Positions 42,997 through 53,500 of a stretch of 55,815 bases of DNA are shown in pieces (positions within the stretch are counted from its first letter, which is position 1; the number at the start of each line of letters is the position of its first letter). Below the pieces are notes generated by a model. The model worked only from the letters and a program-made list of their open reading frames with translations, searched no databases and was not told the DNA's origin. A program made the position numbers and the translations under genes. This stretch comes from Bacteroidia bacterium 43-41 (GTDB lineage: Bacteria; Bacteroidota; Bacteroidia; Bacteroidales; Dysgonomonadaceae): contig MKTD01000074.1 of NCBI GenBank assembly GCA_001898165.1, positions 1 to 55,815 on the forward strand, in the 5' to 3' direction.

Positions 42997-44163
42997 TTAA
43001 TTAACTTCCAATTGCTGCCAATCGGGTAATTGCGGGAATTTGGCATGTGGTTCAGATTGGTACCAGAAACACACAGACGAAATATCCGATTGCTGCGGTA
43101 AATAACGACCGCCGTGCCGCCATCCCAAATCCTGAATGGTTATGCGCAAGTCTTTTTTGAAACGGATGGGATCCATTATGTGCCACCTGTACAGTCCGAA
43201 ACGTTGTCCCGATCTGTACGTAATATCGGGAGACAATACCTGAACCAAGCCCGCATAAGGTGTGGTAAATGTAACGTACTTTCCTTGCCTGTCAAAATTG
43301 TAGGATCCGCAGAAATAATCTTCAGTACCCGTTCCGATGATGGTCGGGAATTTTTTGTCTCCGTCCATAAAGAACTTAATTTCTCCTTCGCCCCACCAAC
43401 CGTTATTGTTTACTTGCCAGGCCATGTATACACCTACGTAATGGCCTTCTCCCTTAATGCCGTCGATGATTGTATAATCGGATGTTTCGTTCACTTTTGT
43501 ACGTCGGTACTGCGCATGAAAATAGGCGGCATCTGCCGGAACATCAGTCAATGTGTAGTCAATCTGATAATACAGGTTCATGGCTTCGGCATCGTTGATG
43601 TTGGTCATGGTTATTCTGCATTTCCTGCGGAAAGGCATCACCCAGTAAGAGTTAAACGCGCTACCTGGATTTACCGTAACAGGCATCGAGTTCAGGGGTG
43701 CATATTCATTCCATCCCATACCGAAAAAATGGCCGATCGGGCACTCCACCGAGGGTTCAGTCTCGTCATCCCAGTATACGCGGATGATTGAAAAGCGCCA
43801 GTTGCCTGTAGGGGTCATCCAAATATGTTGGATGGCGCCGGGCCCTTCAATTTCAGCCATAGTGAACGTTTCTCCCGGATTGATACGTACATAAGGATTT
43901 ACTTTCCATCCTTGTCCCAAATCACGTGCGGCATGAGTAGCATTAGCCGTATTCCGGGGTGCATTGGGGTCGGGTATAGCCATACCTCCTTTTCCTTTCT
44001 CCCCGGTAAAGTTTTCGGGGCTGATGGAGCGGGTCTCCGCACTGGATAGCCTGTACAGGTTACCCATATTCATATCCAGGCCATTGAATTCACGGTTTTG
44101 AGCAAAAATACCTGCCGTGAAAACAAATAATAAAAAAGTAATGTAAATTGATTTTAAGTTCAT
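42997..44163 (-). CDS. DUF2961/GH172-family enzyme, short form
   Basis: The 388-residue protein has a signal peptide (IYITFLLFVFTAGIFAQ) and a single DUF2961 core, close to the length of the characterised GH172 enzymes. Conserved parts are EIEGPGAIQHIWMTPTGNW (residues about 105-123), VECPIGHFFGMGWNEY, VMPFRRKCRITMTN and IGTGTEDYFCGSYNF near residue 278 with the conserved glutamate. LYRWHIMDPIRFKKDLRI and IQDLGWRHGGRY follow. It starts 12 bases after the stop of the radical SAM gene. Base composition changes from AT-rich to balanced at this border. Likely substrates are furanosidic sugars, by family. Confidence 0.88.
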   Translation of the reverse strand: MNLKSIYITFLLFVFTAGIFAQNREFNGLDMNMGNLYRLSSAETRSISPENFTGEKGKGGMAIPDPNAPRNTANATHAARDLGQGWKVNPYVRINPGETFTMAEIEGPGAIQHIWMTPTGNWRFSIIRVYWDDETEPSVECPIGHFFGMGWNEYAPLNSMPVTVNPGSAFNSYWVMPFRRKCRITMTNINDAEAMNLYYQIDYTLTDVPADAAYFHAQYRRTKVNETSDYTIIDGIKGEGHYVGVYMAWQVNNNGWWGEGEIKFFMDGDKKFPTIIGTGTEDYFCGSYNFDRQGKYVTFTTPYAGLVQVLSPDITYRSGQRFGLYRWHIMDPIRFKKDLRITIQDLGWRHGGRYLPQQSDISSVCFWYQSEPHAKFPQLPDWQQLEVN

Positions 44164-44174
44164 AGTTGCTTATT

Positions 44175-45164
44175 TTATTTGGTTCTACAATATAATGGGA
44201 AATATTCACCTTCTCCAAGCATATTCCAAGCCATATCTGGAGTAAATCCACGATTGTTTTGAGTTTCACTCTCAGAATCTCTAGGGTTTGCACCCACTTC
44301 GGCGTATAATTGATTTACACCAGCTAACAAAGCCATTTGTATAGGTTCGTGAACATTCATTGAACGCTTAGGATTTACAACAAGATTTGTTACAGCAGCA
44401 ATTTTTGTTAATTCTGCAGCTGAGATTATTCCCTTCTCAAATAAAGGGGTGCCTGGAACTGGTATTCTCCTCATAACTGCCATAGCTTTAATGTTTAAAT
44501 TGCGTGCTCTTTTAATTTCAACAAGTAACTCATCATAGGTATGTTCGGGTCCAATCGGTTCTATACAATAATATAGGTCCAGATTTGCTCTGAGTACAGC
44601 ATCAATCGTATTTTCTCTTTCAATTGTTGAAATAAGAGTATCAGTTCCTTCTCGCAATCGATTTATATGATAAACACCTGTGTATCCAACTGCTTTTAAA
44701 TCTTTTGCTATTTCAAAATTAAAATCTCCAATGTTTGCAACAAAACGTTGATGCTGTTTTAATAAAGGACTTAGTTTCTCTGAAATTTTCAAAAATTTCT
44801 CAATGGGATAGTCAGCAGTGGTCATGAGAAAGAGATCATCGAAATAATAATTTTGCAATCTTCCTATTTCTTCTATTAACTCTTCTATTGTCTTTTTCCA
44901 GCGGGCATTTAACGAATAGTGATTGAATCCCATTGAACAAAACTTACAGTTTTTTGAGCAAGGTTCTGCATTAATACCTATTTGCGTAAATACATAGCCT
45001 ACATTTCCAAATTCCTTCCTACTGAGTTCATTCGATTTAGATATTAATTGATAATACTTCTCGCTCATATTATCGATATTCAATAAATCTAAAATATCCT
45101 CATCACTTAAACTTAAATTATTAATATTTATTTCATTAATATCTATTTCATCAATTTCCATCAC
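44175..45164 (-). CDS. Radical SAM protein of the BioB/HydE/PylB-like group
   Basis: The 329-residue protein carries the cluster motif CSKNCKFC (C-x3-C-x2-C, residues about 68-75) in the context GINAEPCSKNCKFCSMGFNHY. A full barrel follows, including HINRLREGTDTLIST and MAVMRRIPVPGTPLF. The C-terminus (LLAGVNQLYAEVGANPRDSE) resembles biotin-synthase-type barrels. The N-terminus is a low-complexity EIDEIDINEININN run. There is no signal peptide, so it acts in the cytoplasm, unlike its secreted enzyme neighbours. Its substrate is unknown. Possible roles are sugar rearrangement or an unrelated function placed here by chance. A TAnnTTTG element lies upstream, so it may have its own promoter. Confidence 0.8.
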   Translation of the reverse strand: MMEIDEIDINEININNLSLSDEDILDLLNIDNMSEKYYQLISKSNELSRKEFGNVGYVFTQIGINAEPCSKNCKFCSMGFNHYSLNARWKKTIEELIEEIGRLQNYYFDDLFLMTTADYPIEKFLKISEKLSPLLKQHQRFVANIGDFNFEIAKDLKAVGYTGVYHINRLREGTDTLISTIERENTIDAVLRANLDLYYCIEPIGPEHTYDELLVEIKRARNLNIKAMAVMRRIPVPGTPLFEKGIISAAELTKIAAVTNLVVNPKRSMNVHEPIQMALLAGVNQLYAEVGANPRDSESETQNNRGFTPDMAWNMLGEGEYFPLYCRTK

Positions 45165-45198
45165 ATATTTTTTTTAATTTCTACTATTTCAAACCTTC

Positions 45199-45206
45199 CA
45201 AATCTA
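45199..45206 (-). promoter_or_regulatory. Possible -7 promoter element of the radical SAM gene
   Basis: On the minus strand TAGATTTG matches TAnnTTTG and lies about 35 bases before the start codon of the radical SAM gene. A TTTG -33 box is not evident. The remaining part of the gap 45165-45281 is AT-rich with no other assignable site. Confidence 0.4.
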
Positions 45207-45281
45207 ATCTTGTCAGAATTTTCCTAATGAATGGAATGTTAATACATATGATTACATTACATCACATCGTATCCATTTAAC

Positions 45282-47897
45282 TTACAATTTTTTCACATTG
45301 ATTTCTCTACTTTCCCCGGCATTTAACACCGTATTCTCCATGTTTACAGAACCTATATTCTTTAGAGAAAATTTAGTTAATTTGAGTTGCCCATGAAGTA
45401 CCGATAATATTACATTGTTACTACTAATCTTGCAGTATCCCCAAGCATATCCATTGCTCCAGAACCAAGTGCCCGGTTTGGAGGTAAAAGACATTGATTT
45501 TTCAATTCCTGAATATTGGAATCCTGATAAAGTAAGTCCCGCCGACCAGCTTGCCATAGCTCTACCATAATGATGACCGCATTCTGCTTCATTAAAAGGA
45601 CTTCGTTTACGTCCATCATATCGGTTTCTAATATTACGGATGCAAAGCAACCCATCATCTGTCAACCCTTCCTGAAGCATACCTATTGCTGCAACATATT
45701 CGAATCCTGTCATTACCTCTGTAAAATAGGGAAAAGGATTGTCGGGTCTAACCTTAGGATAACTAGCCATGAGTAGTGCAGCCTCATCACCCAAAGCATA
45801 CGTACGAAAGCAGTTGAAATGGTCGGACAAATTTTCTTTATAATTATACTTCATGATACTGTGGAGGGTTTTAATTGCATTTTCTCTTTTAATAAGATAT
45901 CCCAACCCACATATGTGTGCAAGATATTGTCCTACCAATTGGTCGACCAAACAACCTTCAAGTAGTTGATAATCTGGACTCCCATAGTCAGATGTACCCA
46001 TACCTACTAGTTGTTCTGGGGGTATAGTCTCTTTGGTAGGAACTAAAAGCTTGTGAATATAATACTCTCCGTTGAAAAGATTTTCATCAGTCCATTTGCT
46101 CCCACTTTCAAAAAGCCTTCTGCACTTAAGAGACATTTCATTGTCATTCATATACTTAGCCATCTTCTCCATTGCACGAAGCGCTCCTAAATACCATATT
46201 GTCATTTGGGGATTAGGTCCATAATACTCTACATCCATTGTATTATGTTGAACACCTTCCATAACTCCATCCTGATCTCCATCCCATCCTCCTACTTTCC
46301 ATGCATAAGCCAATGCAGCTTTACCTTTTTGATAGTGTTGTTTTAAAAAAGCATCATCACCCGAAAGTTGCCATTCACGATAAAGTTTCATTATAGTTCC
46401 CATCTGACCATCAGCTGCGACCTTGTTAAATTCAGGAATTCTCTCATAAGGAAGATTAACCCTGAAATTCATAAGTCCTTCATCAGTAGTGGCAATACCG
46501 AATTCAACACGACGCATTGATTTTGCGAGATCTCCAAAAAGAAATGCCGTAGCTGTTTCATAATTCCAAACATGAGTACAACTACCAAAACAGCATCCAA
46601 TTTTGTCATTACAGCCTTCCCAGGCAAAAAAATTACCGTCAGAAAGTCTAAAACAAGTCTGAGTTCTCAGCGTACTTACATTAAATAGAGCAGCTTCTTT
46701 AACTTCTTCGGGGAGGGAACTTTCGCAAAATGTTCTAACAAAATCAATAGTCTTATTTTCGAGATAGGAAAGGTTTGAAGAAGTTTTCACTGCTACATCC
46801 CATGCATCTTCGAATTGAGTTGTATAATAATTTTTCAAATTTTCTGTAGACCAATCTTTGCGGTTTGGAAAATACCATGTTAAAAGGAACCTGACGCTCT
46901 TAGTATCACCCGGTGGTAAAATTCCACTTGCAGCTATAGACCCTACAGGTTTATCAGATACTTCGTCTATTCGGTTTTCAAGTACGCCATCATGTGAGAG
47001 ATCATCCCAAAAGTCAAGCATTGAACTTCCCCACCGCTCTGGTAACCATGCAGTGCGGTATGAAGTATTTTTATTATCAATAACAACAAGCGTCATTTCA
47101 CCCCATTGTTCAACATTTTTGTCGACACCCTCTGAAATAAAATGAATACCGCTAATACTATCTTCTGTTTTAAATAAATTTTTATTTTTCGATGCTTTCC
47201 CAAAACTACCGTCTTCTCCAATAAAATTAGGCATGGTGCCACAAATAGTAAATGCAATCTCCTTTTCTGACATATTTGTCATTTCATACTCTATCAAAGC
47301 CATAGGAATACTACTGTTATTAACATCACCAGGAATTAGAGGATTGAACGATTTCATCTTTACTTTAATGGGCAGTTGTGGGGTAGAAAGATTAACTTGT
47401 CCGAATGGATAAGCTGTTTCGAAAGAAGATTCATGAAACCTTGGAAGACCGTGATTGGTAGCTATCGCACCATTACAACCTTCATAAAGAAAAAATGGCA
47501 CTGGGCCCTCAAGTAAACGTAAATCTTTTTTCCCGTCGATTTCAGAATATAAGGTGAAGAAAAGTGAATTTTGTCTTCCTGTTGCAGGGTTATATCCTTT
47601 GGCAGGGCGGTTCATGATTTCAAAATCCTGAAAGTTTCCAATTCCTCCCAAAGAAATTGTTCCAGTTCCAATTCCACCTATTGGAAGAGCAATTTTGCAT
47701 GAATGTTCAAAATCATATTTTTTTAGGACTGGCCATTCTGCTGAATTATCACTGTCAACTTTAAAATCCTGGGTTGCTCGTTCCGTCTGTAAATTATTAA
47801 ATTTCAACAAACTTTCTGCAGAAGTCATAGCTGGCAGGTTTGCGGCTGCTATGCTCCCTAGACTTAATTTTTTAATGAATGATCTTCGGTTTGTCAT
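45282..47897 (-). CDS. GH116-family glycoside hydrolase, Tat-exported (copy 1)
   Basis: The 871-residue protein resembles non-lysosomal glucosylceramidase (GBA2)/GH116 enzymes, retaining beta-glycosidases with an N-terminal beta-sandwich (about residues 60-360) and a C-terminal (alpha/alpha)6 toroid (about 380-800). It begins TNRRSFIKKLSLGSIAAANLP, a twin-arginine signal. The family start IALPIGGIGTGTISLGG is clear. By-eye comparison puts the nucleophile in FAWEGCND (near residue 424) and the acid/base in HNTMDVEYYG (near 554). GSCTHVWNYETA lies between them. A short C-terminal sandwich ends the protein. Substrate may be a beta-glucoside or related sugar; GH116 also includes beta-xylosidases. 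Confidence 0.88.
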   Translation of the reverse strand: MTNRRSFIKKLSLGSIAAANLPAMTSAESLLKFNNLQTERATQDFKVDSDNSAEWPVLKKYDFEHSCKIALPIGGIGTGTISLGGIGNFQDFEIMNRPAKGYNPATGRQNSLFFTLYSEIDGKKDLRLLEGPVPFFLYEGCNGAIATNHGLPRFHESSFETAYPFGQVNLSTPQLPIKVKMKSFNPLIPGDVNNSSIPMALIEYEMTNMSEKEIAFTICGTMPNFIGEDGSFGKASKNKNLFKTEDSISGIHFISEGVDKNVEQWGEMTLVVIDNKNTSYRTAWLPERWGSSMLDFWDDLSHDGVLENRIDEVSDKPVGSIAASGILPPGDTKSVRFLLTWYFPNRKDWSTENLKNYYTTQFEDAWDVAVKTSSNLSYLENKTIDFVRTFCESSLPEEVKEAALFNVSTLRTQTCFRLSDGNFFAWEGCNDKIGCCFGSCTHVWNYETATAFLFGDLAKSMRRVEFGIATTDEGLMNFRVNLPYERIPEFNKVAADGQMGTIMKLYREWQLSGDDAFLKQHYQKGKAALAYAWKVGGWDGDQDGVMEGVQHNTMDVEYYGPNPQMTIWYLGALRAMEKMAKYMNDNEMSLKCRRLFESGSKWTDENLFNGEYYIHKLLVPTKETIPPEQLVGMGTSDYGSPDYQLLEGCLVDQLVGQYLAHICGLGYLIKRENAIKTLHSIMKYNYKENLSDHFNCFRTYALGDEAALLMASYPKVRPDNPFPYFTEVMTGFEYVAAIGMLQEGLTDDGLLCIRNIRNRYDGRKRSPFNEAECGHHYGRAMASWSAGLTLSGFQYSGIEKSMSFTSKPGTWFWSNGYAWGYCKISSNNVILSVLHGQLKLTKFSLKNIGSVNMENTVLNAGESREINVKKL

Positions 47898-47927
47898 GTT
47901 TTTTTAATATCTTGAATTTAGTTAGTT

Positions 47928-50483
47928 TCACATTTTTTTGCCAGACACGATATAGTTTTTCACATCTATATTTCCAAAAACAACTTCTACTGATGGTTTC
48001 CCATTTCTCAAAGATACTGTACCGAAACCTTTATCAGTACTTATGAAAGTTGTAAAATCTCCAATTTTAGAATCAATATACATTGTTCTTTCTACAGCAT
48101 CGTAACGAACACCCGTTAACCCCTGCAGCATACCGTAACTAGCCATTGCACGTGCATACCAATGGCCGCATTCGTATTCATTAAACGGATTTCGAATAGT
48201 ACCATCATATCTTTTACGACATTCCCTAACAATATCTAATCCCTTTTCAACTTCACCTTTAAACATAAGATGGCTTGCCACCTGATATTCTATTCCTGTC
48301 CAAACTTCATTGCTATACACAAATGGCAATGACAGAGCTCCACCTTTTGGCCACGAACATAATAGCAAACCACCCTCTTGGCCGCACGCATATGTAGGAC
48401 GTTGAGGATTGTAATGATCTGTTAAGTCAGTCTTGAGATTATATTTGTGAATAGCATTGAGATGGCTAGTTGTTTTTTTATTATCTATAACTTCATTAAG
48501 TCCACATACAGATGCAATCCACATTCCTAACACTCCGTCAGATAAACAACCAGTTCCGTATTGATATTTTGGACCCTCAATTTTAAGCAGAGAAAGTGCT
48601 TCTTCAGAATATTCTCCCCCCATAGATCTAACTTCTACTGGATTGGGAGCTTGTAAACCTTCCCACACAATTTTCTGGATAAAATACTCACCATCAAACA
48701 AATCGTTTTCCATATATTTTTTTCCTTTTGAAAGCAATATTTCATATTCTTTAAACGGTTCTTTGAGAGTTTTACTCATTTCAATAAACGCTGTTAATGC
48801 ACCCAAATAGAAACTCGTGCACATCCCATCAGGGCCCCAAAATTCAATATCATATGTATTGTGATGTGGCTCTTCAAGACATCCCTTTCGCTTCGGATCC
48901 CAGGTCCGAATACAATAATCTATACTTTTCTTTGCATATGGATATAGTTCTTTCATCCACGATGTATTGCCGCTTATTCGCCAGTCGCGATACAATTTCA
49001 TGATGCCACCTAGTTGACCATCTGAGGCGGCATGGAAATCGTGTTTGGTAGGAGTGATTGGTAAATTCGTACGGAAGTTCTGATGACCTTCTTCGTTCTG
49101 ACTGACTTTAAACTCTGTATCGCGCAATGTCCTCTCCAAAGCCGGAAAAAGATGTGGTATAGCCTGGGCATAATTCCACACATGTGTGCAACTGCCGTGG
49201 CAACACCCAGAGTTATCGCTGCAACCTTCCCAGGCCCACAATCTTCCGTCGTATTGCCTCAAAACAGTGGGCGATTTTATAATAGTTAAGTTGGCGGCAA
49301 CTGCTTCCAATACTTCTGCCGGTAATGTTGAACTATAAAAAGCGTCGCGAAACAGTTCACTGTTCTTTTTTAAAATCTGATAATTTGAGTTCCAGTACTT
49401 AACCACTTCATTAATACCTTTGAACCGCTCTGAATACCATGGACGATAAAAGGTATCTTTATCAGTTTCGTTGTTTTGTTTTTCTCCTTTTTCTGATTGG
49501 ATGGCAATGGAAATATCAGACTCTGGCAAATACCAACAAAAATTCACTTTTATCACCCTCTCTTCGTTCGGCTTCAAAGTAAATGGCAAGTATATAGATG
49601 CACCCGGAGAAGAACCTTCAATTGGAGGATTGCTTACCGTTCTCCCGTTTTTTATGTTTTCCCATAAAATAGACTGAGAATCAAACCAACCTCCTCTGAA
49701 CCAACAGTAATCTATAACGGATTTGTCATCATCCAGGTAGATTGAAAAACCTTTATTACCATCGGTACTATTCTCTTTTGTCATAAGAAAACCATTTTTG
49801 ACTTTCTTAATTTGTCCTTTATTATCAATAAAATTGCGGGCATTGTAAGAAAATACTGCTTCAACGTTTTTCTCGGACGTGTTTTTAAACCTATATTCCA
49901 AAACACCGACTGGTAAACTCGAATTATCTTGATCTGTAGGAATAAAAGGACTCCAGCCTGTAACCTGCACGTCCAAAGGAATATCTTTATCTTTTAAATC
50001 TATTGTACCAAACGGAAATCGAGCCAAGAATGAACCGCTTTCAAAACGGGGTAATCCGTAGTTTCTATTCCCAAGACCATTACCGGCGCCTTGAGGCCCA
50101 AATATTTTCCAAGTAGGAACATTGCACTCCAATACCTTTGCGCCTTTTGTGTTTCCCTTAACGCTAATCGCAGCAAATGCATAAGGAACATTAAATATTT
50201 CTGGTTTGTTATTCACAGATAAGTGAGATATTGCTCCTGTACCTTCCAAACAAAACATGCCTGCCCCTATTCCACCAATAGGAAAAGCAACACGGCTCAG
50301 ATATTCGTTCTCATACTTATCGTTGAAGTCCCTGCTGGTCCTGCCTAATTGGAATTTAACATCATTTAATGAATTATAATCTCTGCCTAATAAACTCTCA
50401 GGAGTAGCTAACGAAGGTACTCCTACCGCTGCAATACTTCCTAAACTAACTTTCTTAAGAAATGATCTTCTAGTATTATCCAT
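47928..50483 (-). CDS. GH116-family glycoside hydrolase, Tat-exported (copy 2)
   Basis: This 851-residue paralogue starts with a textbook twin-arginine signal (TRRSFLKKVSLGSIAAVGVP). The beta-sandwich begins RVAFPIGGIGAGMFCLEGTG. The toroid carries WAWEGCSDNSGCCHGSCTHVW (candidate nucleophile Glu near residue 417) and HHNTYDIEFWGPDG (candidate acid/base Asp near 544). The C-terminal DAVERTMYIDSKIGDFTTFIST segment forms the last sandwich. It lies 30 bases upstream of copy 1 on the same strand, so the three GH116 genes form one transcript. The sequence differs widely from copy 1 outside the motifs, which argues for different specificities rather than recent duplication. Confidence 0.88.
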   Translation of the reverse strand: MDNTRRSFLKKVSLGSIAAVGVPSLATPESLLGRDYNSLNDVKFQLGRTSRDFNDKYENEYLSRVAFPIGGIGAGMFCLEGTGAISHLSVNNKPEIFNVPYAFAAISVKGNTKGAKVLECNVPTWKIFGPQGAGNGLGNRNYGLPRFESGSFLARFPFGTIDLKDKDIPLDVQVTGWSPFIPTDQDNSSLPVGVLEYRFKNTSEKNVEAVFSYNARNFIDNKGQIKKVKNGFLMTKENSTDGNKGFSIYLDDDKSVIDYCWFRGGWFDSQSILWENIKNGRTVSNPPIEGSSPGASIYLPFTLKPNEERVIKVNFCWYLPESDISIAIQSEKGEKQNNETDKDTFYRPWYSERFKGINEVVKYWNSNYQILKKNSELFRDAFYSSTLPAEVLEAVAANLTIIKSPTVLRQYDGRLWAWEGCSDNSGCCHGSCTHVWNYAQAIPHLFPALERTLRDTEFKVSQNEEGHQNFRTNLPITPTKHDFHAASDGQLGGIMKLYRDWRISGNTSWMKELYPYAKKSIDYCIRTWDPKRKGCLEEPHHNTYDIEFWGPDGMCTSFYLGALTAFIEMSKTLKEPFKEYEILLSKGKKYMENDLFDGEYFIQKIVWEGLQAPNPVEVRSMGGEYSEEALSLLKIEGPKYQYGTGCLSDGVLGMWIASVCGLNEVIDNKKTTSHLNAIHKYNLKTDLTDHYNPQRPTYACGQEGGLLLCSWPKGGALSLPFVYSNEVWTGIEYQVASHLMFKGEVEKGLDIVRECRKRYDGTIRNPFNEYECGHWYARAMASYGMLQGLTGVRYDAVERTMYIDSKIGDFTTFISTDKGFGTVSLRNGKPSVEVVFGNIDVKNYIVSGKKM

Positions 50484-50525
50484 AATATTATTTTGTTTAA
50501 TTAAGTTTATTTTTTTTTACTAAAA

Positions 50526-53500
50526 TCAAGAAAAAATGACTTTTAAGGTATCTCCTTTTTTAAGTTCAACTTTATCAAAATTTATTTCAATTTTCTTTAG
50601 AAGTTTATATGTTGAATTAATTTTTCTACCATTATAGTAAATTTCGACATTGTTTAATTTCCCCAATAATGAAGATAAGATTAATTGCTGCAAACACAAA
50701 CTTCCATATTTTACGATAACCTGATTTTCTTGTATGCCATTCTCAATTATTTGAGTAATATTTCCCCATCCTTCAGCTGAAGTATAAAATCCTTTGAATT
50801 TATCTGTTGTTAGCTTAGGTGAAAATTCCATTATGCCTTTCGGGCCATCGTACCAATAATCTTGAAGAGCATGTAAAACACCATAAGATGCCATTGCTCT
50901 TGCATAGTGATCACCACATTCAACCTCATTCCATGGGTTATGCTTTGCTCCATCATAGCGAGTTTGAATACTTTTTATAATAGCCAGACCTTCATCCAAT
51001 TTTCCACGAAATATCATATTGGTTGCTACTTGATACTCAATACCTGTCCATACTTCATCCCTATATCTAACTCCTGCTTCACCAGGATGTTTACTGAATG
51101 GCCAAGTACATATTAATAATCCAGGTTCGCCAGCATGTGCATAATATCTTTCAGGTAAATGCAAATTAGTTTGTGCTGCCACATCATTTGTCCAATTATA
51201 TTCCCAAATTGAATTTAATGTTTTGTCAATTGTATACTCAGGATAAATATCACCTAATCGTAATAAATCGGCCCAAGTTTGTCCAAAAAGTTGATCACTT
51301 AAACATCCATTGCCATATTGATGTAGTGGATGTTCTTTCTCATCTACATCTTGTATAAAGTAGCCATATTCATCATTCCACAAACGATCAACAGAATTTT
51401 TGGACCCCTTCTCGTAAATATCCTTATAGTAGTTGGCAGCTAAAGTATCTTTCATAATATAAGCCATTTTTTCGCCAGCACGAAGGGCAGCTAAATACAA
51501 ACCACCAACATAAGTATTTGCGCCATAAAATGCTATATCATACGTATTAGGTTGTATTTTTACAATTAATCCATCTTTATTTCCATCTTCATTTATAATA
51601 TAATCAAGAGAGTGCTTTATTTTACTCCAATTTCTTGATAGAAAATATGAATTTTTGGACATTAAATGTTCACGATACATTCTGAGTATTACACTTGCGT
51701 GGCCATCAATTAATACGCCGTGTTCTCCATTTCTTGATAGAATCGCACCATCATCTCTTAGCGAAACACTATAATCTGTCTTCTCTCTCAAATTTCTTTC
51801 AAGTTCAGGGAACAAAGCGGCCATCGTTTGGGCATAACCCCACACATGAGTACAAGTACCTTCACAAGATCCAACACCTTCCCATGCCCAAAACTTGTCA
51901 TTTGACCACCATTGGCAAGTTTCAGTTGCTAAAGTTGAAACGGACATCATTAAACGCTGTTTCAACCAATATGGAAATGAACTTTCATTATAGTATGAAT
52001 CATGAAAAGCGAAGGTTTCAGATTCTAATCTTTTATAATTTTCAAATAATTGACTTACTACATCTAAGGAACTATTATACCAATTGGAATACATATTCCC
52101 TATTGGAGGAGAATTAGGGGGCAGTGGCTTATTCCACTCTGAACCCTTATAACTTAGTGGTCTGTTTGGAAAATACCATGATAGGACGTAAACCAGCTCT
52201 TTAGAATCCCCTTTCTTTAATCTTAAATTTGAAGTCAATCCAGCATTTAATTTATCTCCTAGTTTTGCTTCAGCATAGTTTTCATTTCCACTAAGCAAAT
52301 CAGCAGTACCAATCGCACTTGAATCAAAAACAGTCAGAGCAAGATTTCCCATAAAAGCATGCGTGTCATCAATTATATAACGTGACATTTCTTTAGGCGT
52401 ATCAGCAAATTGAATATTATCGACACTTATATGCCCCCAGCTTCCAGTTTCATTATCAACAATTTCTAAATGCGCTCTTTTATTTTTCCATTTAGAAACA
52501 TTCCAGTTTCTAGGCAAGAAATCTTCATTATTGTTGCCAGTCGCAGTTTCAACTATCTTATTATCTACATATAAATTTATACAAGTTCTTCCACGGTGTG
52601 CTCCTCCTGCGATATTAAATGAAATATAATTTCTTGATATAGTGAATTCCTTAGAAATGAGTTTCCCTATAAAAGAATCGTAACCCACATAAGAATTAGC
52701 GAGATATTTTCCATAATCTCCTCCAAAGGCATTTTGGTTGTTGATTTGCCCAGGAGTGGGCCTCATTCCAAATGCATTTCCCTCAATTTTCCAATTTCGA
52801 TAATTCCCGGATTCGAAATCATCGAAAACAATAAGGTTTTTATCTTTAATAATTTCTATATTTGGAGTTTGTGACACATCCATATCCATAAAAACAGATT
52901 TAAACTGTCCATTGGAAATTACCTTATTTCTTAACACTCCGTAAGTTCTATCTTTAAGATCTATACATACTAAATTTTGCATCCAAGCCGTCATATCCAC
53001 ATTTAGATCTTTGTCGGATGTATTTGTTATTTGATATTTAATTATAGTTGCAGGTGTTGCTGATTCCTTTGCATTCAACGGAATAAATGGAGAATAAACG
53101 GTAGATTTAATTTTCAGTGGAAATTCATTATCATTTGTATTATATTCAATGAAAGCCACAGGATATTCCCCTATAAACGAAATATTATCAAAATCTTTTT
53201 TATTTAACTCTTTGACTATTTTTTTATTACCATCATTAATCGTCACTTTAAATCCTTGATCAATATAACTGGGGGGTTCAAATGTTTGATAACAAACTTT
53301 CCAAGGTCCAAGTGCAGTATCAAAGTTCAATAACGAATCTATACCATATCCAGTGTTGTATGCGTTGTTAGCAATCCACCAGTTTGCAAGAGTTCCATCT
53401 CCACGAACGTATAGTTGACCGGCCATAATACCACCACACGGCATGCCTATAGTAGTTAATTCTTCACCTTTATATATCTTTCTATCGCCTCTACTATTTA

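Noticed and set aside
42984-43046. N-terminal extension of the long GH172 protein
   Set aside because: It overlaps the preceding gene and puts 21 residues before an obvious signal peptide. The ATG at 42983 is better.
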